Assembly (NCBI RefSeq): GCF_947507565.1
Contig: NC_089178.1
Coordinates: 3,100,001 to 3,164,000, forward strand
DNA length: 64,000 bases
Origin: Oscarella lobularis
Taxonomy: Eukaryota; Porifera; Homoscleromorpha; Homosclerophorida; Oscarellidae
Direction: 5' to 3'
Notes under the pieces: model-generated
What the model was told of the DNA's origin: nothing
What the model saw: the letters and a program-made list of their open reading frames with translations, nothing else
Database searches by the model: none
Program-made: the position numbers and the translations under genes
Part shown: positions 44,211 to 58,800 of the stretch, piece by piece
Position numbering within the stretch: position 1 is the stretch's first letter
How the letters are laid out: every line of letters begins with the position of its first letter

Positions 44211-46700
44211 ATGGAAAGCAGCGAGGAAGCCGATAAAACGGTTGTTCAAGAATTCACCTACTTGCTCGAAAAGTCCAAGCAACTATTCAGCGGCATTCGG
44301 TAAGGAAAAAGAAACCGAGACGACGAATGACTGCAAAGAAGCTGGTCGCGTAGAGATCTTCCCCAATTCGGACGAAAACACTGGCCCGGTTACTTCGCTC
44401 GAACGTTCGACGTTTACACGCGAGTAAGTCAGCCGCAAATACTTCAAACCAACTGCCTCCTTCACGCGACGGCGTTTCTAGCTGTGGAAATTCCAACAGA
44501 AGCACAGAAAGGTATTGGACGAAAAGTTCGGCTTGAAGAGATGGCAAATCGGCGAGCTGGCATCGAAAATCGGTCAACTCTACTATCAGTACTAGTAAGA
44601 GTAAATCAGATAGACGCTAGGCTAGATTGAGGTGAAAATCTAATTTTTAGTATGAGGACTTGCGAGAGTGGCTATTTGCACGAGTCCTTCTCCTTTTACG
44701 AAGCTGTCAGAACGAGAGCTTATTACTCTGACGTGATGAGAGAAGAGAGGTTGCCAGGACGACAATGAAATCGAGTCGTAATTTGTACGTGTTCTAGAGA
44801 TGATTTGGCTGTTAAAAGACTTCGCTATTATGCTCGATTTATCGTCGTCTGTCTGCTGCTTCACAAGGATAACCTCATGGCCGAACTGATTAAAGTCGAT
44901 TCAGTTTTAGGAAATTGAAACTGAATTTGATTTTTTTGCTGCTCGGTAGGAGTTGAGGGAACTTGTTGAGGTGTACGTGACGAAATTCGGTCCTTCTGAT
45001 GCGGAAGAATGGTATTTGGTTCTCAAAGAAGTTGCTGCATTTGTTGAAGTAAGGCCAAATATAAAGAAATATATACATCATACGGTTCTTATAGGCAAAT
45101 AAAATTGTCAGTGTAATGGGCGAACGTTCTCGTCCCATTTGCCTGTCTCACCGACTGGCTAGTCGCTATGAAACTCTAGAAGTGAGACCAAAGCAATGGG
45201 AAATTTTTATTGTAGAAACGTATGTTTGCCAGGCGGTCAGATCTTTGCGTGTCTCATCTGAACGAGATATGGTCAAACTGCAGCAAGCACTCGTAATTGG
45301 TCTCACGACAAAACAGGTATTGAACAATTAAGTAATTAAAATGGCGTTTAGTTTTAACTCTTTTATTAACTGTATAGGTTAAATTCAGTGAACTGACGTT
45401 GGACATGTTTAGAATGCTAGAGTGCCTTGAAAGGGAACCGGAGCCAGGTGCAATTGATCAGGATGATGCAGACGAGTCAATGGGCAGTGTACGTTAGTTA
45501 AAAGGACCTTATTGCTTCTCCACTTTTTATTCAGGATGACGGAAGCTCAAAAGACAGATCTGGAAATCCTAACAAATACCTGCTCTACAGGCCATCTGTT
45601 TATCAAATCATGACGTATTTATCGTCTGGGATAAAAGTTGGAATCACGGGAAATTTAAATGAATTTTTATTTCTTTTTTGCGATAGGATTTGCCTAACAA
45701 TTCTGCCATGCTCCTGTATCTTTCTGGTGAAGGGATCACAGCAAGCATGGATAAAAAAGGTTACATTGCCTTGAATAATTGACGTTTAAGATATTGATCT
45801 TCAGCAGGTCCTTATCAGAGAGGCGGGATTGCTACAAAAGGTGGTAATGCTATGAAAAGCAATCAAACGGAGCACCAGGGGTACTTTCCATATAAGCCAA
45901 CTATAAATCCTTTTATTCCTAATTTCCAGTGTTTATCCGGAAGACGTACTTCCTTTTACTCGAAAGCCATTGATGGTGGTTGTTGATAGCAGCAACAGCG
46001 AAGCCTTTATGGTAGGTGCTACGAAACAGTCCATTCAGATTCTACGTGTAACTGTTTTTTAGTCACTAAGAAGTCCGTTTGGTCAGCCTTTGGTATGCCT
46101 ACTTTCACCTCAAAATATTCCTCCGACTTTTACAGGTTGGTATTATTAGCCAAACTCGAAAGATACGCAAGTCGTGCTGATTGCTGTTAGACCCCAGTGT
46201 GGGTGGCCTACTCACTCTTTTTCTTCACAATCCTCTTGTCGCGTTCTGCTGCGTGTGTGGCGTTAGTGAAGTTGAGAAGAGCGTTTGGACTCAATGCCGA
46301 TCGCACGTAGAAAAGTTCTGCATTGAAGTCACAGAGCTGATGCAAGCAGTGGCAACTGGTAAACAGAGACGAGTTGTCTGAAGATTTTTTAATGGAATTT
46401 CTGAAGATACTTCTTATCTTGTGCTGATGGAAGATGACTTTCTCAGACTCTTCATACAGAGGTATATATTCATGTGCTACGTTCTCAGTGGACACAAAGA
46501 TTTCCAGGTAAATTTTGTTTTTGAGTGCACTTGCGCTTACCCTATATGACCCTGAATTGTAGGAAGACGGCTGCATCCCGCAATGCGTCCCTCCTCTCCC
46601 ACAAGAAGACGTTCTACAAAGCCACGCTCTCTTTGGATTAATTTTGGATTTGGCTGGAATGCTAAACGCGACAAGCCTATTTAATACATCTGATAAGTAG
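44211..46700 (+). CDS. SCAI: Suppressor of cancer cell invasion homolog
   Basis: In vertebrates SCAI is a nuclear cofactor that restrains MRTF/SRF transcription and also acts in DNA-break repair. The first exon (44211-44299) encodes VVQEFTYLLEKSKQLFSGIR. Following exons give DLPQFGRKHWPGYFARTFDV, LWKFQQKHRKVLDEKFGLKR, WQIGELASKIGQLYYQY, KRLRYYARFIVVCLLL-type sequence, VKFSELTVDMFRMLECLERE, NPNKYLLYRPS, GPYQRGGI and VYPEDVLPFTRKPLMVVVDS, all in the order of the human protein. The end is FGLILDLAGMLNATSLF with a stop at 46698. About a dozen short introns. No domain is missing. The family is defined by this whole-length similarity, not by a known catalytic motif. Confidence 0.93.
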
Positions 46701-46827
46701 TCAAGTTTATTAATTTATTGATTTAGTAATTTGACTTTCTTTGACTTTCATTAGCTAAGTTCATTTATTGAGTTATCATTTCGCATTTTTTGACTTTCAA
46801 TCTTTCATTAGCGTGCGTTAGAGAAGC

Positions 46828-47854
46828 ATGGGTCGACCTAAACGTCGCGTTCCTGCCGCTCAAGACGAAAGCCAGTCCGTAGATCTCCAAGCGCTAGCAT
46901 CAATGACGTGCCAGCAAATGCTTTCGAAGAAGACTTCTGAAGAGCAGCGAACACAAGACGATCTTCCAGAATTCCTTCGTCTCGAACCGTCAAAACCGAC
47001 TACGACGTACACGAGAATGACATTTGTTCAAGTTTTCGATGGTTACGTGTACCGTAGAGATGATTTGGCGTCGAAATTGGACCCAGGCTTTGACGTAAAT
47101 CAAAAAATTTATCTCAATCTGGAAGGAGGAAGTCGCGTCGTGAAAAATGCTCAATCTGAAGTACGAAGTCATTAGGTATAAGTACAGCGATGTCTTGTAA
47201 TGATTTTTGTTCCGTACAGCTTTTGAAAAGAAGTGTAGTGACAGCTGATCTCGAGAAGCGCCACTGCGTTCCGTGCGAAAAATCGCGTCATCAAGCGAAA
47301 AGGGAGAGAAGAGTAAGAAACTGATTTTTATGAATTATTTATCTATTTATTTATTTCAGATTCAGAGGGATTCGTCTTTGGGAAGCAAGTGGTTTGACTT
47401 GCCGGCAGGCGAGGCAACTGAAGACGCCAAACGAGATTTGAAAATTTTGAAAATGCGCGGCGCACTTGATCCAAAGCGGTTCTATAAGAAAGAAGATATG
47501 AATCAGCTGCCCAAGTTCTTTCAGGTTTGGAATTATTGCATGTACGGAAAGAGTCGTATTTATTTTCAAGCTCTTTTCTCTTCTCTTGAATAGCTTGGAC
47601 GTGTTATTGAGGGACCTGGTGAATTCTATTCTGGTCGACTTACTCGCAGGCAACAGAAGCAGTCAATTGTGGAGGAATTGCTCGCTGACGAGAAAGTGAA
47701 AAGGTCTAATATTTCAATGTTGGTTAGGTGTTCTATGTCGAAGTTGGTGCGATTTTTTAGTTACAGCAAAAGGAAGTATCAGGAGATTCAGGCTGCCAAG
47801 TCAAAGACGCTGAAGCGCATGCGGAAAAAGCAAAAGAAACATTATAAAAAATAA
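46828..47854 (+). CDS. Fcf2 / DNTTIP2-like pre-rRNA processing factor
   Basis: Five exons (46828-47160, 47220-47312, 47360-47524, 47594-47703, 47761-47854), 264 residues. The C-terminal half is an Fcf2 domain: SKWFDLPAGEATEDAKRDLK, ILKMRGALDPKRFYKK, GPGEFYSGRL, SIVEELLADEKVKR, YSKRKYQEI and a Lys/Arg tail. In yeast Fcf2 is a nucleolar factor needed for early cleavage of 35S pre-rRNA; DNTTIP2 is the animal counterpart and is much longer at its N terminus. Here the N-terminal part is short, so the architecture is closer to the fungal form. A 5S rRNA gene lies 129 bp downstream, probably by chance. Confidence 0.9.
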
Positions 47855-47983
47855 AGAATAAAGTGGCGTCTATTATTGTATTTGCAATTTCGCGATTCAA
47901 AATGCGTTTGTACTACTGTAGTAAATCGGCTACTGTGGCACAGATTGCTGACGCATAAGTACCCGATGTTTAGAAGAGTTAAC

Positions 47984-48102
47984 GTCTACGGCCATACCAC
48001 GTTGAAAGCACCGGTTCTCGTCCGATCACCGAAGTTAAGCAACGTAGGGCCCGGATAGTACTTGGATGGGAGACCGCCTGGGAACACCGGGTGCTGTAGA
48101 CT
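47984..48102 (+). rRNA. 5S ribosomal RNA
   Basis: About 118 bp beginning GTCTACGGCCATACCAC and ending GGTGCTGTAGAC, so the two ends pair as helix I. The internal polymerase III control region is recognisable (AAGTTAAGCAACG, box A; AGTACTTGGATGGGAGACC, box C). A T-run (TTTTT) directly after it fits a polymerase III terminator. It is single here rather than in a tandem array. Sequence looks intact and probably functional. Confidence 0.95.
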
Positions 48103-48482
48103 TTTTATATTTTTACTTCATGATATTTTTCTTTTGTGCATTTTTCATTTGGTCTTATGAAAGTTAGCTTCACCAAACAAGTTTTTGTTTGGAAAAATGT
48201 CTCGGTTTGTCTTGCATAAAATTGCAGGTGTAACAGTAAAATACAAAGCAGAGTGCAACGTGAAGGAAAAAAGAGAAGGGTACTTGATGGTGATGATGAT
48301 GAATATTATCATCGATGATCAAGTATTCTTCTCTTCCTCAATCATACAGTTTGATCACGCCTTTGCATTTATTTTACTGTTACAAACGCAAGATCGTATG
48401 TTGTGGGTTTTTAGAGCAGGAGTTTTACAGGGTTCTGCCGAGAATATTTTTAGTGTGGGAAGAAGGTACGGAAGGATAGATA

Positions 48483-48745
48483 AAATACGCAATTTTAAAA
48501 AAGTCCGGGGCAATTTTAAAAATCGTCAAAGACAATTTTAAAATGGTCCTAAACAATTTTAAAATCTTGCCTTGGACGATGCTTAAAATTGCCTTGAAGA
48601 ATTTTAAAAATTGTCTTGACGATTTTCGAAACGGTCTTGGACGATATTTAAAATTGCCTTGAATATTTTTAAATATGTCTGAAAACGATTTTTAAAATTG
48701 TCTTGGACCATTTTTAAAACTTTTTTGACGAATTTTTCCAGCATT
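48483..48745. repeat. Array of AT-rich palindromic units (dispersed family)
   Basis: Ten or more copies of a ~20-bp unit near CAAGACAATTTTAAAATGGT and its reverse complement alternate, each pair able to fold back. The same family occurs at 7367-7500. Confidence 0.8.
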
Positions 48746-48851
48746 TTGGTTTTTATCACCGGCGACGTCGATTTGTTCGTTTCGGCAGCAGTTCAGGGTA
48801 AACGCTAAGGAAGCGCATTGTTACAACGGGTGTACCGAAAACATGACCAGG

Positions 48852-48973
48852 AGCCCGGTAATTAGATGCAAACGAGCATTCCAAACTTCTCTGAGAAGGC
48901 GGAAACGTATCCACCCCCCACATCAAGAAGCCTGGTAATTAGATGCAAACGAGCATTCCAATTCCAAACTTCT
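48852..48973 (+). repeat. Imperfect direct duplication, 77-bp spacing
   Basis: The core GGTAATTAGATGCAAACGAG plus CATTCCAAACTTCT occurs at 48852-48890 and again at 48929-48973, the second copy with a short ATTCC repetition. Confidence 0.85.
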
Positions 48974-49238
48974 GTGACGCCACATCCTGTTTCACGAAAG
49001 GACCCAAATTTCTCCGAAAGTAAAAGACAAGGACCCTAACAAATACCCAGGTGCACAACTACAATGTATCGGACACCTGACGGACGCAGTCGCGACAGCG
49101 TACCACCGACCACTTTTCCGGTACGCAACGAACAAAATTTTTACACCCCAAAAACTATGTCTCGGTACTCAGCGAAACCGCAGCGGTTAAAATCAATGAG
49201 GAACACGACGCTCGTGACTTTGACCCCCGCACTTCGAC

Positions 49239-51113
49239 ATGGCTTTCACCACGTTCAAGCTCTTTCGCCAAGCTCGCCTGTACAGCATCTACGTCCTTAT
49301 TCTCTTGCTCATTGCCTACCTTCTCAATCAACTTGACCGCTACACGCTGCCTATCGTCGCGAAACCGGTCGCGCAAGATCTCAAATACGGCGAGAAGTCA
49401 TGCATGGCCAACTCGTCCAACTACTACTACACGAATTTCAAAGACAATACGTCGTCGACAATCACCCACAACTGCACGCATTTGCTCGACGACATCAAAC
49501 TGAACGTCACCGAACAGTAAGAAGACGTGGGGGAGTCGGCGTCGATCTTATCTTTTTGCTAAAGGGAAAAGATGTGCGAAGGGAACAGTGTTCTAGTGAA
49601 TTACACTAAAAACGGAACGACGTACACCAATCTCACTGACGCGTGCGAATGGAACTATGACGGATCGGGGCTCCTCTATCAGGTCTCCCGTCCAGCCTAC
49701 ATTAATTGATTCCCTTTCTCCGAATCGTCGTCTCTTTTTTTTGTTTCAGGTTATTGCCGGTCCGATTTTTACCGTCGTTTACACGTTTGCCGGCATCCCG
49801 CTCGGTCTCGCTGCCGATCGATATAATCGCGTTCGAATATTGACTGTGTGCTTGATTTTGTGGAGTTTCTGCACGTTGATGGCCGGCTTTGCGAACGCCT
49901 ATTGGAATCTGGCCTTGGCTCGAATGGGCCTCGGAATTGGGTTCGAGAGGAATTACACCATACACATGTAGGACTTATAAAAACGTTCTTTAGGGAAGCT
50001 GGGTGCAGTCCCATGGCAACGAGCATCATAGCTGATTACTTCCCTGAGGTGAGTGCTAGCTAATTGGTTCCCACGCCTGTTAATTAAATATTTTTCTAGC
50101 ATTTGCGAGGGTCTGCTCTTGGGATATATAACTTTGGAATTTACACGGGATACAGCTTGGCTTTTGCCATCGGCAACGGCGTCTACTTGGCAATTGGTTG
50201 GCGATGGGTATTCTACATTGCTGCCATACCGGGTTTCATCTTCGGCATCATTATCATCATCTCCGTCAAAGAGCCTCAACGAGGTCAAAGCAACGATGAC
50301 AACGGCAAAACGGTTTCGGGCCTCAAGAAGAAATTTCAATTACCACTTCGAGAGCGCGTGATCGAACTCCTCAAAGCCTTCTTCCTCTCGCCGTCCGTCC
50401 TTCTTCTCTGCATTGCCGGCGGCGTACGAAACGGCGGCGGCTACGTGTGGGCCTTGAATACGGAGCTCTTCTTCGAGACCGTGAAGGAGCAGACGAAGAC
50501 TCAGATATCTCACTGGATGTCGTGGATACCGCTCGTCGGCGGATCCATCGGCGCCTTCGTCGGCGGCATCATATCGGACGTGTTCGTCAAAAAGCGCGGT
50601 CCGCACACGCGCGTCTGGGTGCTCGTCATCAGTCAGGCGCTCGCCGCTCCGTTTGCCGCCGGTGCGCTCTTCTTTAATCCGCCCTACTGCTATCTCTGTC
50701 TCATACCGAGCAATATCATCGGTGAAATGTGGGTTGGCGTCACGCTCGCCGTTCTTATCGACGTCGTGCCCGTCTATTTGCGCACGTCGGCCATCGCCGT
50801 GTATTTCTTTATTATTACCAATATCGGTGGCAATTTGAATCCGCTTGTTTCTGTTATCAAGTCCAGCTTTGGCGGCGGTCGAACGGCGTACGAGTACGCG
50901 CTTCTCATCATGTATCCCGGTCTCTATATGCTGGGCTCGGTACTCTTTCTGCTTACGCTGTTTGTCTTGAGAATTGACATCAGGAGAAAGAAGCAGAGAG
51001 AAGCGGAACGGGAGGCGCTCTTTGGTTACGGTAACAGCGACGACGACGACGAGGAGATAACCAACTCAAGCGAGAACAAATCAGACAGTGACAAAATCCA
51101 GCGCGATCTCTAA
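49239..51113 (+). CDS. Spinster-like major facilitator superfamily transporter
   Basis: Five exons (49239-49516, 49565-49682, 49750-49940, 49994-50048, 50100-51113) encode 551 residues with about twelve hydrophobic segments. TM1 carries LNQLDRYTLP. A large N-glycosylated loop follows (several N-x-S/T between residues 50 and 120), which is longer than usual for the family. Next come the MFS motif A region GLAADRYNRVRI, then GIGEAGCSPMATSIIADYFP and HLRGSALGIYNFGIYTGYSL, all close to Spinster/SPNS carriers of sphingolipids or lysophospholipids. The cytosolic tail is acidic. Substrate and compartment (plasma membrane or lysosome) cannot be told from sequence. Confidence 0.88.
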
Positions 51114-51191
51114 AGTTCATGAAAGGAGAGGATATGTAGTACGCTACGCTTGCTGACACCGTCTGTTAAACTTTTCTTCACTTTATTTTGT

Positions 51192-52842
<1,651 letters not shown>

Positions 52843-55800
52843 ATGAACTCACTGGTCGTCCTTTGGACGACGATCGTCTCGATGGGCGTTTTTCGTCCCG
52901 TCGAAAGCGCCTTGGATCAAGTCGTGCCCCAGTCGAAGTCGACTTGGCCGCCCGCCTCTTTGACGTTTGTCATGGACACGACGGGGAGCATGCACGACGA
53001 CTTAGCGCAGGTGAAAGAAGCGGTCAACGTCATATTCGACAGCATCATCGCCAATCCGGACGTGCCTGTGCAAAATTTCGTGCTCGTTCCCTTTCACGAT
53101 CCTGGTGAGAGACGCGATTACGGGGAACGGATTTTTGGCATCCGGTTTTGCGGTTTCTTGTATCACGGGGAAGGGCTCCCTGTGAACGTTTGATAGAGAG
53201 AGTCGTAAGGTGGGCCAAGTGCTAGCTAGACTCGCAGCAAAGTCGCTCGAGTAGAGAAACACCCTGTAGAGCTCCCCCGTTGTGCGAGGATAGACAAATT
53301 GGCCCCGCGGCAATGGCTTCATTGCCCTGATTGCTTTACCTACGTAGATGTTGGGTCTGCGACGGTGACAAGAAGCAAGGAAGAGTTTCAGTCCGCTTTG
53401 GACTTTCTCTACATCGACGGTGGCGGCGATTGCGAGGAAATGACTCTATCGGGCATCAAGAAGGCTTTGGAAAAAAGCCTGCCAAGATCGTATATCTTCG
53501 TCTTCACCGACGCCAGTGCAAAGGACTACGATCTATTCGACGAAGTTGCCGGTCTCGTTCAGTTAACAGGCAGCCAGATCATCTTCGTACTGACGGGCGA
53601 CTGCGGCTACACGGACTCAATCGAATACCAAGTCTACCAAAGAATCGCTATTCTGTCGAAAGGAAAGATATTCCAACTGCAAAAAATCGACGTCAAAGAC
53701 ATTTTGGTTTCCTTGAACTTCCTTATCGAGGCTCGACTCGTCAGCTTGGTCTACAGAGTCGAAGTGCCAGCCGGCACCAGTCGCTTCGACTTCGCCGTCG
53801 ACGAATGCCTTCAGAGCATTTTCGCGACGGTAACAACGAAAGGTTCCCACGACGAAGTTCTCCTCAACGTGAACGCGCCGTCGGTGCGACTCGTCAGTCC
53901 CAACGGTCGAGAAAGATATTTGACTGTCATCGACACGAAATCGGTGCTCGTCATCAACGAGTCGAATCCCAAGCCCCCCGGTCCGTGGCAGATGTTCGTT
54001 CAATCGAATTTGTCCTATAGCATTATCATCGACGGTCGTTCGTTTTGCGACTTCAAGACGTCGTTCGTGTACGCGACGACGCCCGGCGTCTATTTCATTC
54101 AACCGGTTATTAACGAGAAGGGAAATATCGTTCTGAATGCGACCGCGGCGCCGGTCAGCGATTTGGAAGACGTTGGCAATGATTGCTATTGCACGGGCGC
54201 GCACGTGTCGCAAATCGACTTTCTCGAGTCGAACGGTGAAGAGACGGGCATGTCGGTGCGACTCAACTGGAATGTCAGCGAGCCGTTTCCCGTTTTGAAT
54301 GAACACACGATGTCGTTTCCGAATCGGTCCTTTATTCTTCGAGTGCTAGGACGGGACGAATACGGCTACGCATTCCAACGTCTTTCGTCGACAATTGCAC
54401 CAGGAAAAATAGGTAATATATTATAAATGCACGATGTCTCAATAGTTTTCAAATGGAGTAACGTCTATTGACTATCGTGACACTGCTTGTTCTAGATAAG
54501 CCCAAACCGGTTGAACCCGAATCGGTCGTCTTTTGGGCTTTGCGAAACGACTCCTTCGTTTTGCCCTGCGACTATCACAGCACCGTGTCTGTGACGGTGG
54601 AATGGTATAAGGACGGCAAAATTCTCTTGCGAGACGACGATCGCTACGACCGCTTTTCGGACGGTCGTCTCCTCATTCGTCGTATGACTGACGACGATGT
54701 CGGCATATATAGATGCGAACTGAGAAGCGTTCTCACCGTTCCCGGTTTTGACCTACATCTCAACATAGCAGGTAGCATTGACGGAGAGAGAGAGAAGCGG
54801 CAATTTCTTTTGTACTGACGTGTCATTTCAGAGATTCCCACGGTCACTTTGTTTCCAGGTGCATTGTCCGTGAGGCAAGGCGGCACCGCTAGATTCACGT
54901 GCTTTGCAGTCGGTCCGCCGTCTCCGAAACTTTCGTGGTATATAAACGGAGTCGCTTATTCCTATTCAATGAGCAGACGTTACCGCGTTGTCTATCACCA
55001 AATGCCCGCGACGTTCGAAATCAGAGGTGCGTCGCGTGTCGACGAAGGAACAATCACGTGCCAGGCGAGCAATCTGGCCGGAACGGTAAACAAAACGGGA
55101 CTTTTCGGAATCGAAGGTAGCAGTAGTAAAGTCTTCTTTCTATAAAGGAAATAACCTATTTTGTTTCTCGCTCATAGCGCCTCCTCGAATTGCAATTTTT
55201 CCGCCAGAAATAACAGTCGTCAAAAACGCGAATGTGACGTTCGTCTGCCGAGGAGACAGTCTACCTCGGCCCGTTCTGAATTGGTATCGCAACGGCGTGA
55301 TATTGGCCGGCGTCCCTACGTCGGATCGAGAAGTGCAGCTGACGATCAATTTCGCTACGTTGGATGACCAAGGCGCATATACCTGCGTTGGCGTGAATTC
55401 AAGAGGACGAGAAGAAGCATCGGCGTTATTGATCGTGCAAAGTATGCGGAAAACGCGTTTACGTCACTTCAATATTTCACTTTGTTATTTTATCAGCTTT
55501 GCCTTTCTTTCTTGTTGAGCCGCAAGACGCCGTCGTATTATCCGGCAGCTCTGTCAGCTTGGATTGCGTCGCCGATGGCACTCCTTTGCCTTCGATAGCC
55601 TGGTACAAAGACGGCCTTGAGTCGCCGCTTCTAACGGGCGACCAGCGTCTTTTTATAACGAGCGTACAGCCTCAAGACAGCGGTTCGTACGTTTGCATCG
55701 CGACGAACGTAGTCGGTAGTCGACGTGCGTCGGCTAACGTAAAAGTGATCGGTGAGGTCAATGAGAATTTCTTTCTTATCTTACCCTCTCCTTTTTTTTT

Positions 55801-58800
55801 TCAGCTGCTCCCACTATTGAACCAATGCCGAGAGTCGTGCACCGGCCAGTTTCCCTCTGCGCTTCGCTTCACTGTCAAGCCGACGGTAGTCCGACTCCGA
55901 CTCTGTCGTGGAAGCACGACGGCTCGCAAGTGCTTCAGCGACTGCCGAAGCGCCGTCTGCACGCGAACGGTACTCTGCAAATATGCGATTTGGCGGAGCG
56001 AGACGCCGGCACGTACGAATGCAACGCGACGAACGTCGGCGGCACGGCATACGCATCTACCCGACTCGACGTACAGTGTAAGCTAAAAGCGAATTCAAAG
56101 AGAAACCGCGATATTCATAACTTTTTTTAGATGGTCCTGTTCTCGATCGTCGTCTATCGAACAAATGGGCAACAACTGGAACGTCAGCAATTTTCGTATG
56201 CACCGTGGCCAAAGCCAATCCGACGGCGTTCATCAGTTGGGAAAAGAACGGCATATCCATTTCAGGAAAGACGGGCAACGAATTGCGCGTCGACGACGTC
56301 GTTCCTGACGACGACGGCGATTACACGTGTCGCGCCGAAAATTCGATTGGAAGCGATTTTTCGTCGGCACGTCTCTACGTCGTCGATCCGCCGACCGTTT
56401 CTCGCGCGTCGAACGTTGCCGCCGTGCGCGGCCAATCGGCGCGACTCAACTGCACGGTGTCGGGATTTCCTCGACCGCAAATAACGTGGAAGCGAAACGG
56501 ACGTCCTATCGTCGGCGTGACGACGAAATATGCCGTCGGATCGATTGGGGATACGTTGGAAATAAATAACGTGCAGTTGGACGATGCGGGATCGTACGAT
56601 TGCTTTGCCGTCAATCGGGGCGGAAACGATACGGGAAGCGCTACCTTGGATGTGCTGTGTACGGCGTTTGTTCTCTTTTTTTGGCGTTGATTTCCTAGAC
56701 TCACTGGCGTTCGTTTTTGCAGATTCTCCGTCCATCGTGTACATATCGTCGAGCGTGGAGACACTCGTGAACACGTCGGTGACTCTGACGTGCATCGGCT
56801 CGGGGAATCCGGCTCCCAGGGTTAGATGGTACAAACAGGGAGTTAATATTGCACGTGGAATCGAAAACGGTCGCGGATTGACTCTGGACATTTCGTCCGT
56901 GCAAACGACGGATGCCGGCGTTTATCGGTGCACGGCGAAGAACGAAGTTGGGGAGGATCAAGCCAGAACAAGAATTTCAGTCTTAGGTAGGACAGATCAT
57001 CATTTCTATTGAAACGAGTCGAGTTGTTTTCTTTAGTTGCTCCTTATGAGATGATCTCTGGCCCACGGCGCGTGACCGTTGTAGAAGGAAGCCTGACATT
57101 TCTACACTGCCCTATAGCTGGTATTCCGAGACCGACCGTAACGTGGCGGTTCGGCAACACAAGCATCTCGCATCTGAATCCGCGATATCGAATTTTTACT
57201 AATGGAACGCTGAGAATAAGAAAGAGTCGGATTGAAGACGATGGCTCGTATCGTTGCGAAGGAAGCAATATCGCGGGGTCGGCTACGACGGAAGTCTACC
57301 TAAACGTTCAATGTACGAAAGTCTAAGCTAGTTTCAATTCTTTCTATTTTTCACGTTCAGATTCGCCCGTTTTGGAGACGTCGCCTTCGGATCAGCGCGT
57401 CGTTTTGGGTCGCGGATGCGCTCGTTTCGAGTGCTCGGCGCGAGGAAATCCGCCTCCAATAGTCACTTGGCGAAAAGACGCTCGATTGCTACAAATATCC
57501 GACGGTTTTCATGTTTCGCCCAATGGAACCATCTTGACCGTCTGCCCTATTCAACTGGAAATCGCAGGAACTATCATTTGCAGAGCGGCAAATATAATCG
57601 GGCGACGTAAAGCTACGGCCGCATTGGACGTAATAGGTAAGCTGAGCCAAAGAGGAGACAGCCTCAGATCTCTACGTTCTATTGTTTAGACGAGAGCCGC
57701 ATTGTATCAAAAATCGACGAAGTTATCGGGGTGGTCCAACGAACGGCGCTGTTGCCATGCACTGTTACAGGCTATCCGCGTCCGACAGTGTCTTGGTCGG
57801 TGAACGGCACGACAATCGTCAACGGCACACGCCATCAGACGCTTTCCAACGGCACTCTAAAGGTGTCCGATTTGACGAGACTCGACGACGGCGTCTATGT
57901 GTGTACGGCGACGAATGACGGCGGGGACGATACGACCAAGATCAATTTGATTATTCACTGTACGTCATTTATTGCAGCAGCCATCCCCTTCTCACTTTTT
58001 TTATCTAGACGGTCCGTCGATTTTTCTGCGCCCAGAAAATCGAGTTGTCGTCGCCGGCGAGGACGTCTCGTTTTCCTGCCGATTTCACTCGAAGCCGGCG
58101 TCATTCATTCGATGGATAAAGGGCGTCGCCGCGCCTTTGACGACGAATCCCAATGTGGCGATCTCGAACGGAGGCGAGACGTTGACGTTGACCGACGTTC
58201 GGGGCTCCGACGCCGACGAGTATTCGTGCATCGGCGAAAATTACGTCGACAGGGCCGTAGCGTCGGCGACGTTGCGAGTTATCGAACCGCCGCGAATTGT
58301 TTGCGAGCAGAACTCCGTGAATTCCGTTCTTCATCGATTCGCTTTGTTTCAATGCACGGCGACCGGCTTGCCGCATCCGAAAATTGACTGGTGGAAAGAC
58401 GGCAGGAAAATCGACGCGATTTCGTTGAAGACGCGAATCTACGCGAACGGAACGCTTCGAATCGAAAACGTCCAAATAGGAGATGCCGGCGACTACGTTC
58501 TCGTCGTTACCAACGACGGAGGCGTCGCCAACGAGACGGTCTTTTTGAACGTTCAATGTAAGTGCCTACGAAAATTATTATTATTATTGTTATTATAAAG
58601 AAATTTACTCCAGACGGTCCAACGATTACGGAATCTCCTCGCAGTCTCGAAGCGCTCGCCGGCACCGATGTCTCGTTCCGATGCAACGCGACGGGAAATC
58701 CGTCACCGACAGTGACGTGGACGAAAGACGGGGAATCGATTGACGTCTCTTCTCGCCGACTTTTCCTCACGGCAAACGACCGTCTGTTGACGCTTAACGA

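Larger units (their letters stand above)
48103..49238. other. Repeat-rich spacer without a convincing gene
   Basis: The stretch between 5S rRNA and the MFS transporter. It holds an AT-rich region, the palindromic repeat array and a 77-bp-spaced duplication. A 118-codon frame at 48185-48541 runs into the repeat array and has no recognisable motif, so I do not call it a gene. Confidence 0.6.

Noticed and set aside
48185-48541. 118-codon frame after the 5S gene
   Set aside because: No motif, low-complexity sequence, and its end is made of the palindromic repeat units.
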